A stretch of 64,000 nt of DNA from Rotaria socialis (lineage: Eukaryota; Rotifera; Eurotatoria; Philodinida; Philodinidae): NCBI GenBank assembly GCA_905331475.1, contig CAJNYU010001571.1:37468-101467 (forward strand), in the 5' to 3' direction. Positions 1 to 13,227 of this stretch are shown here, in pieces (within the stretch, counting starts at the first letter, position 1; every line of letters begins with the position of its first letter). The notes below the pieces were generated by a model that saw only the letters and a program-made list of their open reading frames with translations, searched no databases and had not been told where the DNA came from. The translations under genes and the position numbers were made by a program.

Positions 1-1379
1 TTTTCAAGCTCTATCAAACCATAAATAAATAAACGAGAAACAAAATTTACTCCAATTCTGCTTTAGCGGCACCTTACATATATTGCTGGAGAGACGTATT
101 AATCTTCGAAATTTGTATAGCTTTTTCTGTCATTAATTAATTATCATTATATTTTTACTTAGTTTTCTTCGTCAGATTTTAGAAGTTTCATCTTAATGCG
201 AGTCAAACTAAATTCGTTTTGTTTTGTATTAGTACGAAACTTCAATAGTCTGTAAAAAAAAACCAAGAACATAATTATATTGATTCACAGACACGTATAT
301 CATAAAAATGTGTATAAACAGATCAATGTTGTTCTCAACTACTCTAATGTGTCATCTGTTATTATTTATTTTTGTTCGATAAAAAATGCTTATGACTTAA
401 TAGTTAATATAATTCATAGAACATCATGTATTTTTTTCTTTTGAAAGCATGTCCTGTGTTAAATTATAACAATTTGTTCAATCTTGATTTTGATAATTGA
501 GTTATTTTTATTGACTTTATTAAGCAAACACGTGCAAATTTAAATGGTTTAATAAATCTAGCCTACATGATTTGTTTATTGTTTATTCAATAGAAACCTT
601 TCTTTTATATTAGAATACTCTCTACATTTGAAATGTTCGACTCAATTACAAGCGTTTCGAAAACTTCAATGAATTGTCTCTTGTTTCATTTTTGTTCACC
701 ATATTTTGAGTTTCAAAACATAATCACATTTTCGATTGACATCAATATCTCATATTCGAATAGTAGATCATTTTGTCTAGTTGATCAACAGCTTTTTCCA
801 TTGAATGTCTTTGTATACAAAATCTTTATAATAGTCTATGGTGCTCATCAACTTTATCGAATTAATCTGTATAATTAAGTTAGCTACTTGATGATTGAGG
901 ATTTTCTTTTTATCATAGAAATATTTACTTGAGTAAATTTAGTTCTAGCTTTTTGTTTAAGAGTAGCTTGTATTTGCGTTTTTTTTTGTGAGTTGGGCTA
1001 CAATATTGTTCTAGAACCAACAAAAGGAATAATTTTTCTGAGCGACTCATAGCTTCTATTGACATAAAAATCGCTGCGACAAAGAAAAAGGAAATTGAAA
1101 AATGATTTATTATAAACGTACTGAAAATTGAGCCTGTTAAAGTAGAAGATTGTCAACACGTCGCAAAAATGATATGATTAACATGTTCGCATAAAAAAAT
1201 CGTATCTGGGGCAACGAGCGCAACTAAGCTCATTTTCAAGTGTACATATAGCTGTTCAATCGATTAAAAATAACAACATGTATGACTCAACTGAAAATGG
1301 TGAGAAAGTTTTATATTTGTTTATTCAATATATTCTCTCGTTATTCTCCTATTAAAATAAATAGCAGTTTCTTAGAATA
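1..1379. other. Gene-free A+T-rich stretch
   Basis: No supportable gene. Open frames here are short, lack family resemblance and have no consistent splice partners. A T-rich, stop-dense background continues up to the foldback element that begins at 1382. Confidence 0.6.
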
Positions 1380-1381
1380 TA

Positions 1382-1543
1382 CAGTATGTAAAATAATTAT
1401 TCGGACACCTAGTAACGTTCATCTTGTAAAGTAAATTTCGCAAGCANATATAAAAAAAGTTGAAAATGTGTTCTTCCTTGCTTGCGAAATTTACTTTACA
1501 AGATGAACGTTACTAGGTGTCAGAATAATTATTTTACATACTG
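1382..1543. mobile_element. Foldback MITE, Tc1/mariner-like
   Basis: Two 65-bp arms (1382-1446 and 1479-1543) are inverted copies with a single mismatch (…TTCGGACACC… against …TTCTGACACC…). They are separated by about 32 bp. The arms begin CAGTATGTAAAATAATTATT and the element is bounded by TA on both sides (1380-1381 and 1544-1545). TA duplication with a CAGT-type end fits the Tc1/mariner superfamily. There is no room for a transposase, so this is a non-autonomous derivative. Near-identity of the arms suggests recent insertion or arm-to-arm correction. Confidence 0.85.
1447..1447. other. Ambiguous base (N)
   Basis: The only non-ACGT character noticed in the window. It lies immediately after the left arm of the 65-bp inverted repeat, where a hairpin would close. 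This is a typical place for uncertain base calling. Confidence 0.95.
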
Positions 1544-1545
1544 TA

Positions 1546-4500
1546 TAACATTTAAAAGAAACGTTTCTATCCTCGTCATGAAAAAAATCACTAGAGAAAG
1601 TTTGATTTGTTCTTAAAGAAACAAAAAAGAAAAAGAAAAACTTTTGAAATAGTATTGTTAATGCCATCGTCTTTTCAAAATAGTCTATTTTTTTAAAATA
1701 AAAAACCAAAAGAAAGGCGAAATATTGACAAACAATTTCTGTGCTAAATACTATAGTCAATTCCCTTTCGTCAAGGTGACGCGATGATCGATGAAAGTTG
1801 TTTTTCGACCAATAAGAAAGTTATAGTATCTAGGCGAATTTTTAATAAGATTTCTACAATAGAAAAAGAGGCATACAAATCTTGGCATCAACTGTTTTCA
1901 TTTCCCAGACGAGTAGTTGAAGTGCTCAATTTAAAATAAAGAATTCAAGAAAACTCAAAACTGTTACACACTATTCAAGCCAGTAAATATGTTTGCACAA
2001 CAGGTAATCGATGTAAAATATTTCTAATCACCTTATCGTATCGATATTAGTAGCGATAACAATGTTTTTTCTCTTGGATTAATTTCATTTCGGCAAAAAT
2101 TAAAAGATTTCAATAGACTAATTTATTTATAGATTTTAAAAATTATTTTCACTCTTCTAGGAAATCCCTTTCGTACATTGATTATTAGTTTCATGAACTG
2201 TGATTTTCTATTCAGAAGAGAGAACTGAACAATTACAAAATATTTTTCTGACTGTTAGGTAGTGGAACTGTAGCTTGGTCCACTGCCTTTTCTTTTTCTT
2301 TCTCCTTCTTTCTTTCTTTCTTTTTTTCCCTCACGCATATATGTCTATATATACCTTTGTTTATATTTGAAACAAACAGTTTATGTATTTTTCCACGTCT
2401 AGTCTAGATAGACTAACACTGACTTCCATTAAAAGAACAATTATCTGCTCATATGAATAATATTAACATTGAGAAAAGGAGTTCTAAGGCCTAAAACAAT
2501 CTTTCGAGTTGAAGTGATTTTACATTTACTTTGATTGTAGCTCATACAGGCTTTCTCCTCATATATATAATAATTAGAACTCATAGGTGAAGAATAAACG
2601 ATTTAATTATTTCTACTTGAAGAATCTTTTACATAATTTTATCTTAGATATAGTTCGAGTGATTCAAAAGAAATTGACAATCAAATGCATAGAAGTTTTT
2701 TTTGCACTTAAAGGAAAGTTATATGAAATCATGTGATTAAATTTCAAAATCTTTCTCATATTATCAAATAATCATTTGCGTATTATGATTACCATTTTAT
2801 TTTTCTAATAATGAATTACATCATTATTTTATGTCTGAGATTTGTTAGACATCATTTGATAGCATCTGAGTTACTTATTACAAAATAAATAGTTCTTCTG
2901 CTATCGATAACACTTTAGTGGTACACTATCGAAAATATTCGAAATGATATTCATCTTGTAAAATAAATATTCTACGACACGAAATTTTTTTTCTTCGTTT
3001 TTATTGTTAATTTCTTAGGATAGATAAATTTTAGGAGTAAAAACTGTATACGTATTATATTCAATATATGATCAATTCTAACCAAAAGCTAACAACTGCT
3101 GATAGCATCTTGAATCACGGCTATTGTAATGTACTGAGATCATTCTTTTATAGACGTCTACTTATTTGCTTACCTAAGAACATACAAATATTTTGTTGTA
3201 TTCTATTTTTATTGTCAACGGTTGTAATACTATGCATAGGTACTTTTATTTATTGAGTCGTTGCTGCGAAGTCTAGTATTTTTAAAATGTTGATACTGAT
3301 AGGGAAAATGTTTTTCTCAAGTTTACATATTTTTCTCATACGTATTTCAAAAACATATAACAGGCGCAATGAAGCGTCGAAAATCTTAGCACATACATAT
3401 ACATGTCTTGTTATTTCGGTTACGATTTCGAGCACTGAAAAACTGTATCCTATCAGACATTTTCTTTCGACTAGGCTAATCTGTTTAAATCTATCATAGT
3501 TCATTGAAGTTTCGATTGCTTGATGAAAAAATAACTAATCATAATTGAATAATATCGAACCTTTAGGTGGAATTAATTGATCTGGAACATGTCAAAGTTC
3601 TGATTACTCGAAAATCAGAAATAAACCACAAGGATACTTTTGCATTTGTCAATGACAACAAAGTCTGCATAGTAGCAACAGTTTGAAATTATGAGCTTGA
3701 TTTTAATTACGTAGAGCTTCGTTTAATAGTGATGTTCGACTGTTTCAATAGAACTCTATACATGCAAGGCACAGTGTCTCTTAGTTTCATGATTTTCTAA
3801 GAAATATTTAACATCAACTAATAAAAACTAATAATTAAGACTGAATAAGGTCAGCATTTTAGATAAGAAATACTCGTATAATAAATTTGCAATTTTTGAA
3901 TGCTTGAATGGATTCTAAATATTATTTCCACAATTTAAATTAACCAAATAAGATACTCATACGGCGTTAAAAAACTTAGGAAAAATGTACATTTAGTAAA
4001 ATATGTACACAAGCCTGTTCTTTTTCATGAGAAATTGTCATATTGAGGTTTAGGAAATAATCAAGAAATGCAAAAATTAATAAGTACCATTATCAAAGTA
4101 CCCTAGCTTTCTTAATTGAGAAGAAAATTTTTAAAACCATAATAATTTTTATTTTATTTATGTATCCACCGAAAGTTGACTACAACTAGTGGCGTTTAAA
4201 TATTTTTCTGACCTGCACTTTCAACAGGTTTAGAGAAAGTTTGAAAGAAGATCTTTGTTTTAAATAAATGGCGTGCGCTATTCTCGAAGGCGATCATTGA
4301 ACAGATCGACAAGTTCGTCTTGAACTGACCTACCATTTTATCTTGAACTTGTTGGAAAGTGAGGATGTAAGAGCTAGAATAAGAACTCGTGTGTTTGTTA
4401 AAAACTACAATCGACGTGCCAAATTGCCTATCAAATAAATGATTAGCTTTAAATTACTATCATATTCAAACATTACCATAAAGCCATAAAATTACCCATG

Positions 4501-6253
4501 TATTTCTTTCTGCTATACGAGATCTTTTATATTTGGTAGAATGTCATATAATTTTCATAGAAAAACATGAATTAAACATAATTTCCCAAAATATGCTTCC
4601 GTCAACTTCTTTCTCACTTCGACTCAGAATGTAATAGTTTTGAAAATGATATGAAAAATTTTGAACGCAATTTCTGCTCATTGGGGCAGAATCTAGAAAA
4701 AAGTCAGATTCTTCAATAGCAACATAATAACGAAAAAACCCTCAGGTGTACTTTTACGACTTTTGATAGGATGAATAAAATGCAATAAAATATATTATGT
4801 CTCCCCCTAAAAGAATGAGTAGACAAGTGAATAAAAATGACCTGCAAGCATTGCAATGATCACTATTCGAGACGATATCATGAAATTTTTTTTTCGGTCA
4901 TATCGATCGAACATTGAGTAACATGTGTGTATAGTTTTAAATTTCAAACTTCATCCGTTCTCCGAAATCAACAAGAAGAGACAACTAAGTATGATATTTT
5001 TCCCTTTCTGAATAAAGAAATGAATATTTGCAAAAACAAACTTTCAAATATTTTCAACAGCTTTTCAGTTTAAATATGAACTTCTAGCACGGTAGAAAAT
5101 TTTTATTTTATTTTTAATAATATGCAAATTATGCAAAGACAAATGATCTTCATTGCCATCGACACTGATAATATCTCACTAAAATCTCAATTGTTTCTTA
5201 ATCATATAGAGAGCATTTTAGTAGAGATAAAATAAACGATCGAAGAATTTTACTCATCATGATAATATTTACTTGTTCATAAGTCGCTTTTTTAAATTCA
5301 GTTAGATAAAAGAAAACAAACAATTAATTTTGTCCGCTATCATATCAATAAAATAGAATAGAAAATAATCGCCAGGTTTATCAATCGAAATTTCGCTTAA
5401 AAATTTGAAATTCTATTAGGAAAATTAGAACATTGTACATTATTAATTTTCTTGAAATATTTTAACATAACTAAACATTCACCAAATGATTACAATATTG
5501 AAGAAAAAGATACTGTTTCATCTACATGGCAATGTCTAAGATAGATCTTGTCTTTGGCACAGCTGATTTCTGAATACATCCTTCAATATCTGTTTTTTTT
5601 ACCATAAATCTTGTGTATTATATGTAATCCTCAAGATATTTTCAATGAAAAATCTAACACATTTGTCTCTCCATGTAAAAAGATCATAGCCGAAGGACAC
5701 ACGTGCAAATTTCTTCTTTTTTGCAAAGACGTAAATCTCCAAATCTGTATTTATTTAATGATTAGTATCAATACTAATCTATATATCTTTCATTTAACAT
5801 AGATTAGTAGAGTTTTGTGTGTATTGAATATTACTATTTGTAGTATTTGATATTTTAAGGTAATTCTATGAGAAATTCTATTCCAATAAAATTGAATTCG
5901 ATATTTATCGTTTAAAGAACAATAATAGATTATCTTCTGACGATAAATTATAAAACAAATTCGTTATGCTGATGATTACGATTAAGTTGGTTTCACGTAA
6001 CTCACTTTATAGTCGTAACAAATGCAGTAAATCATAGATAATAAAAACTTGAAGTATATTTTCTACTTCAAGTGGAATTAATCAGATTTTTAAGTGACTC
6101 ATAACTTATCTTCATCTTCTTCTTCTTTTTTCCGTCATACTTTATGATGAACACGGCTGTCAGATTAGTTGATTGACAATCTCAATCTTCTTTCTCGTCG
6201 ATGTTCTATTAAACTAGATGATATTCGAGTTTCATCCGAATGCAGAATGCGGT
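1546..6253. other. Long gene-free A+T-rich stretch
   Basis: No convincing gene. The strongest open frame, at 3068-3256 (+), ends in a hydrophobic segment but has no splice or family support. A polypyrimidine tract sits at about 2281-2330. A 19-bp match (18/19) to the arm of the 1382 foldback element occurs at 2950-2968 and may be a decayed copy. Confidence 0.5.
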
Positions 6254-6531
6254 CCCTAGTCAACTCTCCCTAGAAGAATCTCCAGGGAGTCCCTAGGGAT
6301 TTCCTTTTTTCTGCGGGGACTCCCCGGGGAGTTATCTGGCAAAAATGAGTGAAATATTTAATTACTAATAAATTCTTCTTAACTTTTAAAAATTAAAAAA
6401 TTTTTTTTTTTATTTAAAAAATCTCATCAATTCTCCCAAGAGAAATTCCCGGGGAATCCTCCAAATAAAAATTTTCCGGTGACTCACGACAGGGACACCT
6501 CAGGGAGTCGTCGGGGGAGAGTGAATTAGGG
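6254..6531. mobile_element. G+C-rich palindromic element with imperfect TIRs
   Basis: A G+C-rich block inside A+T-rich DNA. The ends 6254-6270 and 6515-6531 are inverted copies (14 of 17 positions, starting CCCTA and ending ACTCTCCC). Flanking GGT is present on both sides (6251-6253 and 6532-6534), a possible 3-bp target duplication but short enough to be chance. Inside are perfect palindromes TCCCTAGGGA (6290-6299) and ACTCCCCGGGGAGT (6319-6332), plus a near-palindrome around 6445-6457. The G+C ends enclose an A+T core. No coding capacity. Superfamily not assigned. Confidence 0.5.
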
Positions 6532-9491
6532 GGTGTAAACCTCGACTTGAATGAATATTCGAAATAACCGAAAGCACGATCAAAAACGAATGATCGACTT
6601 CAAAATTGACTAGAATCCTTTCTGCCATTAAAAATTCCTGATATTTTCCTTTTTATTCTTTCCTTCATGTCGACGAATTCTGAAAAGAAAAATAGTTTCA
6701 ACTGAACAGCTGATAGGATTTTTTTTATAGTTCTGCAGTAGCTGTCGCAGAATTCATCATTCCGAAAACTCAATCCATGCTTATCACCGTATTCATCGAA
6801 AAAGGTTTTGATTTTGTACATTTAATTATCATTGTGATTCGTCATCTTCCCTTGAATTGACCATTGCGAAATTCATCACTATTAGAGTTATTTCAAATCG
6901 CATGAAGATGTTTTCTGAGATCGCAGTTGATTTAACGATTACTTATTTTCATAGTTCATTATTTCATATCACTTCTAAACGAATATACTATTGACTGACG
7001 GTTGTTGATAACGTCATGTTTAACTATCTCTAAATTCGAAAACAGCAAAGTTGATAGACATTTGTAATAGAACAAATCGCCCGAAAGAACATTTTCAAGA
7101 TGATATAAGTAGTTTGATGTGGATACTTTAATTTTGCGCATGACTGAATATTTTCTGATTTTTATTTTTCGACATCGTCGCGTCGCCAAATATCGAAATG
7201 AAATATTATGCACACGTCTAGTTAAGAAGATAAAAACAAACTTCGCCCCTGGCTATATAAATGCTATGCTTCGTAGCACATTAGTAATTGCGGATTTTTA
7301 AATCTTCAAAAAAGAAAAAGCTTCAAGTCTAGTGGTCTGCTCACTTTTTATCTTTTAATGCATTCGAATACTTCCGTATTTTTTCTATTCATGATCGCCC
7401 AACTAAAAATTTCAGAATATCTAAAAAAAGTTTCATCATAACTAGTTTTTGACAGGTTCTGTTAACAAAACGAACCACTTGAGTATGAAAGAGTAACAAT
7501 TGTCTACAATAAAATATATTATTGGTAGCAGATGTAATAAATTGCTTGTCACATTTTTTTCTAAAATAAGGAAAAAAATATGATCAAGTGCTATACTTAG
7601 TAAGAGTCTATCATGTTGCTTTTGTGTAGAGTCATTTTTGACGCCTACCACTGGCATTCATACGAATGATAGGAGTAAATATTAGTTTGTTTTTGCTTGT
7701 AGATTATTTTTAGAATACATGGTTTTGTTACGACTAATGTTAAAGATGATGTCAGGATACGATAAAAGAGCGAAATAGTTATTTTTTACTTCTGTGAAGA
7801 AATCGGTAACATCTGTATTGAATGTATTTTTATCGTACAAACATGTTTTAAAAAACCATTTTATTCCTATTAGTCTCATTGAATGTTTATTACTATATTT
7901 ATAATAAACTATTGTAATAAAGTGTACTTCCATGAATAGACATAAATAGATGAAGCATATGAGCTATCGAAGATAAATAAACGCTTTCGTTTACCTTTGA
8001 TCAGTGTTACTGTAGTCTAAATGAATCAGCATCATAGAAAAGAAAGGAACGAAAAAGGCAAAGGAGGAACAATAAATGAAAGTTATATTCATACTATTGA
8101 TCATTCTCTTTGTATGCTTAGTGCTAAAAAATGCTAATCAAAAAGAGAAAATAAATATATTATAAATGTATGATTATATCAGTCAATACGAACTTCGTCT
8201 TCCTTCTTTTTTGATTGAATATATAAGTAGCCTTTTTTTGATGAATACTTTGTAAGTAGCTAAGAAAAATTGATTATTTAATTAAGTAAAGATAAGCACT
8301 ACAATGTTTTTGTTTTCGTTTAAACAGGCATCGATTTATTCCATATAAATAAGACAAAGATTTTTTCGTTTTCTTCGAATTGGCGTCATTTTGTTGCTTC
8401 CTAGTTATGTTATATACAATAGTTTGCAAAAAAAAACCCGAAACAAATCTTTAGTTAGTGTTAGAGGCTAGTTCACATTTTTTCAAAAATATATTTCTCG
8501 ATTTAAAAGATAGTAGTTCACAGTTGTATAATATCTAATTCAATACATGATTCATTCTTGTTTTGATTCTATAATCAAAAGACATCCACTTCCTAAGCTA
8601 TCAGTCGAATTGACTCATAAATTTTTCAGTTCAAATTTTTAAGAACAATTAAATGTCACGCGATTTTTCTGATATAAACAATATATTCTTCTTATTCAAG
8701 TTGGTTTTCAACATATTTTTTCCACATCACTCGATTATTTCGTCTAATAGATTGACCTTATTTCGATTCTATTGGTTATGAATAGCAGATTTCGAACCAT
8801 TGAATGCTCGATATTTTAGAAAGCTATGAGCTCTGATCTTATTTAAATGAGCAACTAATTATAAACAGTAGTATCTTTATATATCGGTGGATTTTTCTGA
8901 CAGACAGAGCGAATTCAGATGTTCTAATAGCGTAATACAGAAATATTATATTATTTGTGAGAGTGCACCTTTGCTATATCAAATTAATATTATATCATGA
9001 TACAATAGAACTCTATCAAACATATGAAAATTTTTAGTAGATCATCTGCCTAGTGGAAATCTAAAATAACTGCAAAAGAAAGCCCCAAGAAGATCTAGAA
9101 AATATTAAATACTCGTAATGTAAGACTGCTCCAAGGCTGTTTGCAAACCATTGTTTATACATTATTCATGACATGTTTTAATTTTTCATCCTTGACCGTA
9201 TATAGTATTAGGTTATTGTCTCAATTATTTACATACTGCTAACAAACGCAGTTTGTTTACTCTTTCATCCTGCCATGTATGCCAAACACATGCACATTTA
9301 TTTATATAATTATGAAACCAGAAAAAATTGAAGCAAAACTGACTTCAACGAAAATGCATGCTTCTATGGCACTAGGACAGTCAACTTCAATTTCTTTAGC
9401 AGTAAATATTTTCAAAAGCAAACAGTACTTACAAACGAGTCTTTTATTTAAAAGTCAATATTCCTATTGTAGTTGTCACATTGGATAAAGT

Positions 9492-9514
9492 CATATATAT
9501 ATATATATATATAT
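9492..9514. repeat. (AT)n microsatellite
   Basis: Uninterrupted alternating AT run in intergenic DNA. Confidence 0.9.
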
Positions 9515-10026
9515 GCTTGTCAGTAGTTAATGCTTAATAAATAATTTAAATCTTTCAATGATATAACTACAGATTTTTTTTCTCTTTCTGACTTTCTCCA
9601 TAATGTATCAAAGTGCAAAGGTAAGTGCAGATTTGGTTTTACCAAAATTAATATCGACTTAAACCAAAAAAACTGAGCAATTTAAAATTTCATTAGATAT
9701 ATACCGTTATAACACATGATTCTATTTTTAGTTCATTTTGTTTACTATCTTATTTTAAATCATTTTTCAAATAGATATTTCCTATAATAGAAAGTTTTCA
9801 ATAGTAAGAGATGTCTCCTCGTTCGTTGGAAATTCTTTTGAGAGAGCAATTGTTAAAATAAAATATAACTGAAGTTCGTGTAGATAGAAGATAAGCATAT
9901 TTTTTTGTGTTTATAATATTCTAAAAATTCGCCAAACCAGTACAATTGTCTAGAAAACTGTTTTTATTATGAATATTTGAAACAGAAGAAGTCAAGAGAA
10001 GATATCGTAGAACATCTAACTAGTTC

Positions 10027-10051
10027 AATAATAATAATAATAATAATAATA
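10027..10051. repeat. (ATA)n microsatellite
   Basis: Trinucleotide ATA/AAT run of about eight units in intergenic DNA. Confidence 0.9.
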
Positions 10052-11188
10052 GCATATTCGAGATCACCTATGATTACCAGGTAGCGAGAACATATGATAA
10101 ATATAAATCATCATAAATCCATACTGTTTCGATTTTTATTAATAATTAACCAAACAGGTTATATAATTCTCTTGTCTCATCAGTATAGTCGTACTTGTTC
10201 CTCGTTATATTTACATGCGATAGAGAGAAAGATGTAGTCCAAAGGGCAAAAGAAATGCTCCAAGTAAAACATTCAGAAAATAACGTAACATTTAATTATA
10301 GAAAAAGAGAAAATATCAAAGTTAGTGAACCGAAGAACATTTACGATCAATTGTAAATATTAATTTTACTTTGGTTTTGAGATAAAAAAAAATCTCTATG
10401 CTTGTATCGAGTTTTACCGGGCTTCTATGTAAATGAGAATATTTACATTTTTTGACATTCTGTTCTTCCTTCGACTAGAATAAATCATCTGTTTATTCAA
10501 ATATATTGGTATTCTATATTGATCCAAGCGACATCAGAATCTAGTTGAAAACTCGACTGAAAAATAAAGCCAATTAGAATACTTTGAATTATATTTATTG
10601 TACTTAGATCATTGAAGATAATTTTTAAATTCGCTCTAACTATGAGAAGAACTAAGAAATGAATAAAATTCTATCAAGTTTATTGGAAAAGCAAAGCTAG
10701 AAAGAATACTAGAGCTAAGTATTTATTGAAGCATTACTTCTTTTTTCAAACGTTTATGGTAGAAGCAGAATATTTAAATTAAAAAATCATTTATTGATGA
10801 AACCAGTAATCCTTAGTGATTAAACATTATCATTTGATATGATGCAAATGCTTGTTGGCCTTTGGAAGCAAAGGAAAAAGGATCATTTTATTATGTGATA
10901 GACGTGTTTTTAATATAACACAAAGCATGCAGTCTTTGGAGAGTCGGGAAAAAAATTAATTTTTTATGATATAGTCGTTGACAGAACAAATTTATACTAT
11001 ATTCTATACTGAATTATACTACTAAGAATTAAATAAATGATGAATCACGAAAAAAAAGAAGAAATAATAGTGTTTTATTAGATTAATTTTGTATTATTTC
11101 TCAAAACTGTTTACATATTTTTTTCATTAAGTCATTTCATTTTTCTCTGTAGTTTCTAATCAATCATATACGAAATGATACTATATCA

Positions 11189-12139
11189 ATGCCTTATACA
11201 TCATTAAGAAAAGTGGATCTATCATTTACCAGCAGAACAATAATTATTCTTATTCTTCTCATCACATTTAGTATATTTTATTTTACTATAAACAATGAAA
11301 AATCATCATCATCAATGGCTAGTTTAATTTCATCATTCACATCCTCATCCTCATCAGTCGCAGTGAATGGTGGTCGGTGTCGTTTATCGATGAAAGAATC
11401 TGATAATTGGTTTTGTCAGTCGGATTCCGATTGGAAACGTCGAAAAACACTCCATCATATTCAAGATAAACGCAATCGTATATCAGATTCACGTCCATTA
11501 TTTTTTCAAAATAATTGGGAACCAACAATACAATGTGAATTTGAACGACGTCTTGGCAACACAGGTGATGGCGGAAAGTGGGTTTGTGATATACATCGTT
11601 TCGGAAGAAATAATACAAAAATTCTTGTTTATTCGTTTGGTTCTAATGGTGATTTTAGTTTTGAACGAGCCATTCAAGAACAATTTCCGAAGGCAGAAAT
11701 TCATACATTTGATTTAGGAGTATACCAGTGTCCAGCGAATGTTTGTACATTTCATCAAGTTCGTCTTGGTAATGGAAAAAATGATAGTTCGAAATCGTTT
11801 CAAACAATTGTAAATGATCTTGGTCATCAAAGACGAGAAATTCATCTACTTAAAGTTGACATTGAAGGTAGTGAATATAATTTATTTGAAGAGATGTTTC
11901 GAATTTCAACAGATAAAACAACTCAAGTGATGCCATATGTTCGTCAAATTCTTTTTGAAATTCATCTACCTGCTGATAGATCTGAAGTATCTAGTCGACG
12001 TGCACATCAACTATTTGAGTTATTCCGTGTGAATAATTATGCAATATTTCATAAAGAAGCAAATTTATATGATTCTCAAAACGTTTTTGAATACGGCTTG
12101 TTACATTTAAATCGAGCATTCTTTATTGCACCATCATAA
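11189..12139 (+). CDS. METTL24-like methyltransferase, membrane-anchored
   Basis: Single-exon, 316 residues. A hydrophobic segment at about residues 17-33 follows a short basic N-terminus, suggesting a type II signal anchor with the catalytic part in the Golgi/ER lumen. A Ser-rich stem follows. The folded part starts near residue 110. It carries GDGGKWVCD (127-134), a glycine-rich YSFGSNGDFSFE (148-159) expected to form the S-adenosylmethionine loop, an acidic FDL after the next strand, and LKVDIEGSE (221-229). This pattern is that of the Methyltransf_22 / METTL24 group. The substrate of that group is not well defined, so none is claimed. The start is the first ATG, which places the anchor at the N-terminus. 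The frame is uninterrupted and codon use matches its neighbours. An intron-free gene among intron-rich ones could be a retrocopy, or a family habit. Confidence 0.8.
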   Translation: MPYTSLRKVDLSFTSRTIIILILLITFSIFYFTINNEKSSSSMASLISSFTSSSSSVAVNGGRCRLSMKESDNWFCQSDSDWKRRKTLHHIQDKRNRISDSRPLFFQNNWEPTIQCEFERRLGNTGDGGKWVCDIHRFGRNNTKILVYSFGSNGDFSFERAIQEQFPKAEIHTFDLGVYQCPANVCTFHQVRLGNGKNDSSKSFQTIVNDLGHQRREIHLLKVDIEGSEYNLFEEMFRISTDKTTQVMPYVRQILFEIHLPADRSEVSSRRAHQLFELFRVNNYAIFHKEANLYDSQNVFEYGLLHLNRAFFIAPS

Positions 12140-13227
12140 TGATCCAACTCAATCGGATTCTCTGATTGTTTATTTAGAATTTATTATATTAAATTTTGCG
12201 TTATTCTTGTTTTCTACATGATCGAAGTTCTTTAGATAGAAAAGTTAATTTTTTTTTCATGTAATTTTAATTTATGCTGTTTTTGTTTAAAAAAAGATTA
12301 TGGTTAAGTAAGAATAAAACAGTATATCAATACAATTATTGGAAAGATGAGCATAGTATCATGAAATCAATCAGACAAGATGTCAATTGTAGAAGATTTT
12401 TTTATTCGACGTCTGAAAATAAGAAAATTTTCACAAATGACTTAACACAAAAAGGAAATAAAAAGCGAAAACACAGAAATATACTAAAATATAACAGTGT
12501 AAATAGAACCATTATGATATTTCATTAGCTGCCATCAATTACAGGTTATTTGTTTATAGTACAATCATAAGCCATCTGATAATAAACATCTATCTATCTG
12601 TCTCTGTCTCTGTCTCTCCCCCCCCCTCTCTCTCTATGTATATATATATATTTGCAGTCAGATAATGAGAATAATGACTCCTAATGGTTCAATCGTGAAA
12701 CTAACACTATCAGCAAGCTGTTAACATTATATTGGCAGGAATAAAATGTTGAACATGATGTAAATACTGTTAATAATCATAAAATATAGCTTTAGTCTAT
12801 CTTTTGTAGGACGTATTTCTTCATCATTATCTTACACAGTTGTACTTGTTTGCGTTTTTATTATCCTTTGACCTTCGTAGGTCCTACAGGGACACCATTA
12901 ATAACAGTTTTCTTTCGTTTACAAATTAGAAAGGAACAGCGATGAGGGTAATACAATGAGGCAGTAAAATTAAAAACAAAAAAAGAAAAAAAAAGAAGAA
13001 GATAGAATAAACAGATGAAGCCCTCAAAGAGAAAAGAAAAATAAGTACCAAGCAAATACATGATCAATGTGGTTAACCACAAAATACAATAATATCATGA
13101 TAGAATAGGGGAAAAGAGGGTAGCCTCAGGTCATCACACATCCACATCTACTATTTCATATATTTCTCTACTATGCACGACAAGCTGTAAATAAGGAAAG
13201 AGAGAAGACAGAATACATTACATACGG
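12140..13227. other. Intergenic, simple repeats
   Basis: No supportable gene. A pyrimidine-rich simple repeat (TCTG, TCTC, a C run, then TATA) occupies about 12595-12652. The open frame 12274-12528 (+) just downstream of the methyltransferase is Lys/Asn-rich and looks like 3' flanking sequence. Confidence 0.5.
12595..12652. repeat. Compound TCTG/TC/TA microsatellite
   Basis: Tandem TCTG and TC units, a C8 run, then TC and TA repeats. Confidence 0.85.

Larger units (their letters stand above)
6535..11188. other. Gene-free stretch upstream of the methyltransferase
   Basis: No supportable gene. Contains an (AT)n run at 9492-9514 and an (ATA)n run at 10027-10051. Several open frames of 60-84 codons exist on both strands but look random: no motif, no splice sites in phase, and overlapping frames of similar length. 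Confidence 0.5.

Noticed and set aside
3068..3256. Frame ending in a hydrophobic segment, possible membrane protein
   Set aside because: A+T-rich random frames often encode Phe/Ile/Leu runs; an overlapping antisense frame starts immediately after, and nothing else supports it.
9279..9488. 69-codon plus-strand frame
   Set aside because: Reads fairly protein-like but has no family, no splice partner, and runs straight into an AT microsatellite.
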